Shown: positions 23,225-24,705 of the stretch, piece by piece
Layout of the letters: every line of letters starts with the position of its first letter
How positions within the stretch are numbered: the stretch's first letter is position 1
Origin: Methanolobus sp. UBA474
GTDB taxonomy: Archaea; Halobacteriota; Methanosarcinia; Methanosarcinales; Methanosarcinaceae
Length of the DNA: 24,705 nucleotides
Direction of reading: 5' to 3'
NCBI GenBank assembly: GCA_002501695.1
Contig: DANZ01000049.1
Coordinates: 1-24,705 of the forward strand
Translations under genes and position numbers: made by a program
Notes under the pieces: model-generated
Told to the model about the DNA's origin: nothing
What the model saw: the letters and a program-made list of their open reading frames with translations, nothing else
The model's database searches: none

Positions 23225-24001
23225 ATGCCTGCAGACCATCTCTCCCTCCAGATGTTCGGCATAAGGACACCGCTTATAATGCCAGGGGACAATATAGCAC
23301 AGATCATTATGGATTCCCTTGAAAAACAGGGATTACAGTTCCGGGACGATGATATCCTCGTTATTGCAGAGTCACCGGTTGCCACTTCAGAGCACCGGCT
23401 GGTTTCCCTTAGTGATGTGAAGCCTTCTGAAAGGGCACTAGAGCTTGCTGCAAAGTACCAGCTCGACCCGCAGGAGATGGAGCTTATCCTGCAGGAATGC
23501 GATGAGGTGTTCGGAGGAGTGCCCGGTGCTGCACTGACCATTACAAAAGGAACACTTGCACCCAATGCAGGCATAGACGGCTCCAACGCACCTGAAGGCT
23601 ATGTGGTGCTCCTGCCAGCAAACGCCCAGGAGAGTGCAGCAAGGATCCGCAAGTACATACAGGGCCGGTGCAACTGCCATATAGGAGTTATCATTGGCGA
23701 CAGCCGTACCCAGCCACTCAGGCTCGGATGCGTGGGTATCGCTATCGGGACATCAGGCATCGTGCCGGTGGAGGATGCCAGGGGCACATTTGACCTCTTT
23801 GGCAAGGAGCTGAAGATCACACGCAAGGCAGTAGCTGATAATCTGGTCTCAGCCGCCCAGCTGCTCATGGGAGAGGCAGGGGAAAGCGTGCCCGCAGTGT
23901 TGGTAAGAGGTGCGCCGGTCAAGGTCATCGAAGGCGATATGGAGATGCCTCTGTTCACAAGGGACGAGTGCATGTATTATAGTAACATCAGGAAGGCATA
24001 G
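23225..24001 (+). CDS. CofE-family (COG1478) glutamyl ligase paralogue, possibly folate-specific
   Basis: The 258-residue protein has the overall plan of CofE, the GTP-dependent ligase that adds glutamates to coenzyme F420: PGDNIAQII (20-28), LVIAESPVATSEHR (45-58), APNAGIDGSN (112-121), LLPANAQESAARIRKYI (129-145), IIGDSRTQPLRLG (156-168), AIGTSGIVPV (173-182), GTFDLFGKELKITRKAVADN and ALVRG-like VLVRG at 226-230. Asp118 and Asp159, likely metal ligands, are kept. Three signature positions differ from F420 enzymes: ATSEHR for the SKSEG-type loop (Lys lost), DSRTQPLRLG for DTxGRxxRxG, and ADNLVSAA for ADEhAxxA. Placed directly after metF and the ThiC-like gene, it may add glutamate to folate or another product rather than to F420. 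The gene starts right after the ThiC-like stop. Confidence 0.82.
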   Translation: MPADHLSLQMFGIRTPLIMPGDNIAQIIMDSLEKQGLQFRDDDILVIAESPVATSEHRLVSLSDVKPSERALELAAKYQLDPQEMELILQECDEVFGGVPGAALTITKGTLAPNAGIDGSNAPEGYVVLLPANAQESAARIRKYIQGRCNCHIGVIIGDSRTQPLRLGCVGIAIGTSGIVPVEDARGTFDLFGKELKITRKAVADNLVSAAQLLMGEAGESVPAVLVRGAPVKVIEGDMEMPLFTRDECMYYSNIRKA

Positions 24002-24007
24002 AGATCC

Positions 24008-24022
24008 ATTTTTTTCTCTTTC
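24008..24022 (+). terminator. T-rich terminator after the CofE-like gene
   Basis: ATTTTTTTCTCTTTC lies a few bases after the stop codon. Archaeal RNA polymerase stops on such T runs without a hairpin. It would close the one-carbon cluster. Confidence 0.5.
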
Positions 24023-24157
24023 AGGCTGCTTCATGGCTATAGGAATATATAGAGACCTTACGTTCAACGGAACGTATATGATCTTCTATAAGACCTGATC
24101 TATATGTGTGCCTACATATTTTATTGGTACAAAGTACAAATTCTTAGTAGCCAAAAT
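24023..24157. other. Intergenic region before the alkaline phosphatase gene
   Basis: No gene is visible. CATATTTTATTGG at 24115-24127 is the most likely TATA box and would start transcription near 24146, giving a leader of about 55 nt that includes the hairpin at 24158-24190. Confidence 0.4.
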
Positions 24158-24190
24158 CAATCTTGATTCAATGGATATGAATCAAGGTTG
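24158..24190 (+). repeat. 13-bp stem-loop in the leader of the alkaline phosphatase gene
   Basis: CAATCTTGATTCA and TGAATCAAGGTTG pair over 13 positions with a single T:G wobble, around a 7-base loop (ATGGATA). The inner 9 bp are perfect. The right arm ends 9 nt before the ATG at 24200 and covers AAGGTTG, the only purine-rich candidate ribosome-binding site. It could be an operator bound as a dimer or an RNA hairpin that controls translation. Confidence 0.6.
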
Positions 24191-24199
24191 GACAAAAGT

Positions 24200-24705
24200 A
24201 TGCAAAGAAAAAGAATTCTTTTTATCATGGCCCTTGCAATAATAGGGATAATGCTTGTAGGAAGCATGGCTTCTGCCATTTCTGGAAAAGATCAGAAGGA
24301 TGTAAAAGGTGACAAGCCTTCAACTCGTGCAAACTCAGAGATAAAAAATGTGATCATAATGGTACCTGACGGTTGCTCCCAGAGTGTCCAGACACTGGCA
24401 CGCTTGTACAGCGAGGACGAGCTGCAACTTGATAGTATGGTCACCGGGATGGTTTCCACCTATATGAGTGACTCAGTTATCACAGACTCTGCTTCTGCTG
24501 CAACTGCTTTTTCTACAGGGTACAAGACTACTGACGGTTTCCTAAGCGTGGGTCCAAGGAGTGACACTCTTTTAAGCACTATCGACACGGACACGGCGGC
24601 TGAACCTTATGTGCCTCTTGCAACTGTTTTGGAAGGTGCCAGGCTGGAAGGAAAAGCCACAGGACTTGTAGCTACTTCTGAAATACCGCACGCTACTCCT
24701 GCAGC
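24200..24705 (+). CDS. phoA: Secreted alkaline phosphatase, C-terminus beyond window
   Basis: The first 168 residues are in the window. The frame begins at the ATG at 24200 with a basic start (MQRKRILF), a hydrophobic segment (about 8-24) and a probable signal cleavage after AMASA-like GSMASA (about residue 26), so the enzyme is exported. It then shows the alkaline phosphatase fold: NVIIMVPDGCSQSVQ (50-64) with metal-binding Asp57 in place of the more usual GDGMG context, and the nucleophile Ser97 in VITDSASAATAFSTGYKT (93-110). It would release phosphate from organic esters outside the cell. No phosphate regulator or transporter gene is in view. The leader hairpin just upstream suggests control. 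Confidence 0.9.
   Translation, partial: MQRKRILFIMALAIIGIMLVGSMASAISGKDQKDVKGDKPSTRANSEIKNVIIMVPDGCSQSVQTLARLYSEDELQLDSMVTGMVSTYMSDSVITDSASAATAFSTGYKTTDGFLSVGPRSDTLLSTIDTDTAAEPYVPLATVLEGARLEGKATGLVATSEIPHATPA

Noticed and set aside
1..24705. CRISPR array, tRNA, rRNA, insertion sequence or integrase
   Set aside because: I saw no regularly spaced repeats, no tRNA-like cloverleaf, no rRNA stretch and no transposase or integrase frame.

Overview
This window almost certainly comes from a methanogenic archaeon, most likely of the Methanosarcinales; the genus cannot be fixed from the sequence alone. The archaeal evidence is TiaS, a Nob1 PIN/zinc-ribbon nuclease, a GfcR-type HTH-PRTase regulator, a CofE-family ligase, the stomatin/NfeD pair and A/T-rich TATA boxes about 26-31 nt upstream of several start codons (leaderless transcripts). 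The Methanosarcinales guess rests on the right-hand half, where genes for a tetrahydrofolate (H4F) one-carbon pathway (purN, glyA, folD, folP, metV, metF) sit together. Most methanogens use tetrahydromethanopterin instead, and H4F enzymes are known as biosynthetic C1 enzymes in Methanosarcina.

Layout. 1-960 (minus strand, A/T-rich, unlike the rest): a Vsr mismatch endonuclease cut by the window edge and a small DUF3427-like protein, probably part of an acquired restriction-modification locus. 965-2260: a G/C-rich UDP-glucose 6-dehydrogenase gene. 2320-3311: two orphan genes, one encoding a coiled-coil membrane protein. 3325-4293 (minus): two type IV pilin-like secreted proteins, the first interrupted by a frameshift. 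4410-6353: hisH followed by an AIR-synthase/HypE-related ATPase gene. 6367-8454 (minus): NfeD-type membrane serine protease and stomatin. 8455-8834: a 380-bp gap with no convincing gene. 8835-10958: a DHH phosphoesterase with zinc fingers, S1 and OB domains. 10997-12140 (minus): nob1, then a GfcR-like regulator. 12243-13811: a single-domain KaiC/RadA-like ATPase gene and nadE, meeting tiaS (minus) end to end with no gap. 15245-16222: an archaeal HTH regulator.

16250-24001 is the most interesting part. All genes are on the plus strand and tightly packed, several with 4-nt ATGA overlaps: purN, glyA, folD, folP, metV, metF, a ThiC-family radical SAM enzyme and a CofE-family ligase. GlyA would load serine carbon onto H4F, FolD interconverts methylene- and formyl-H4F, PurN spends formyl-H4F on purines, MetV/MetF reduce methylene- to methyl-H4F, and FolP makes the pterin-pABA precursor. 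The last two genes do not fit their textbook roles. The ThiC-like protein has altered hallmark motifs and could be a 5-hydroxybenzimidazole (cobamide lower ligand) synthase. The CofE-like protein has lost parts of the F420-glutamyl-ligase signature and could be the missing folate glutamyl ligase. Both reassignments are inference.

24200-24705 is the start of a secreted alkaline phosphatase gene, preceded by a 13-bp hairpin that ends just before its start codon.
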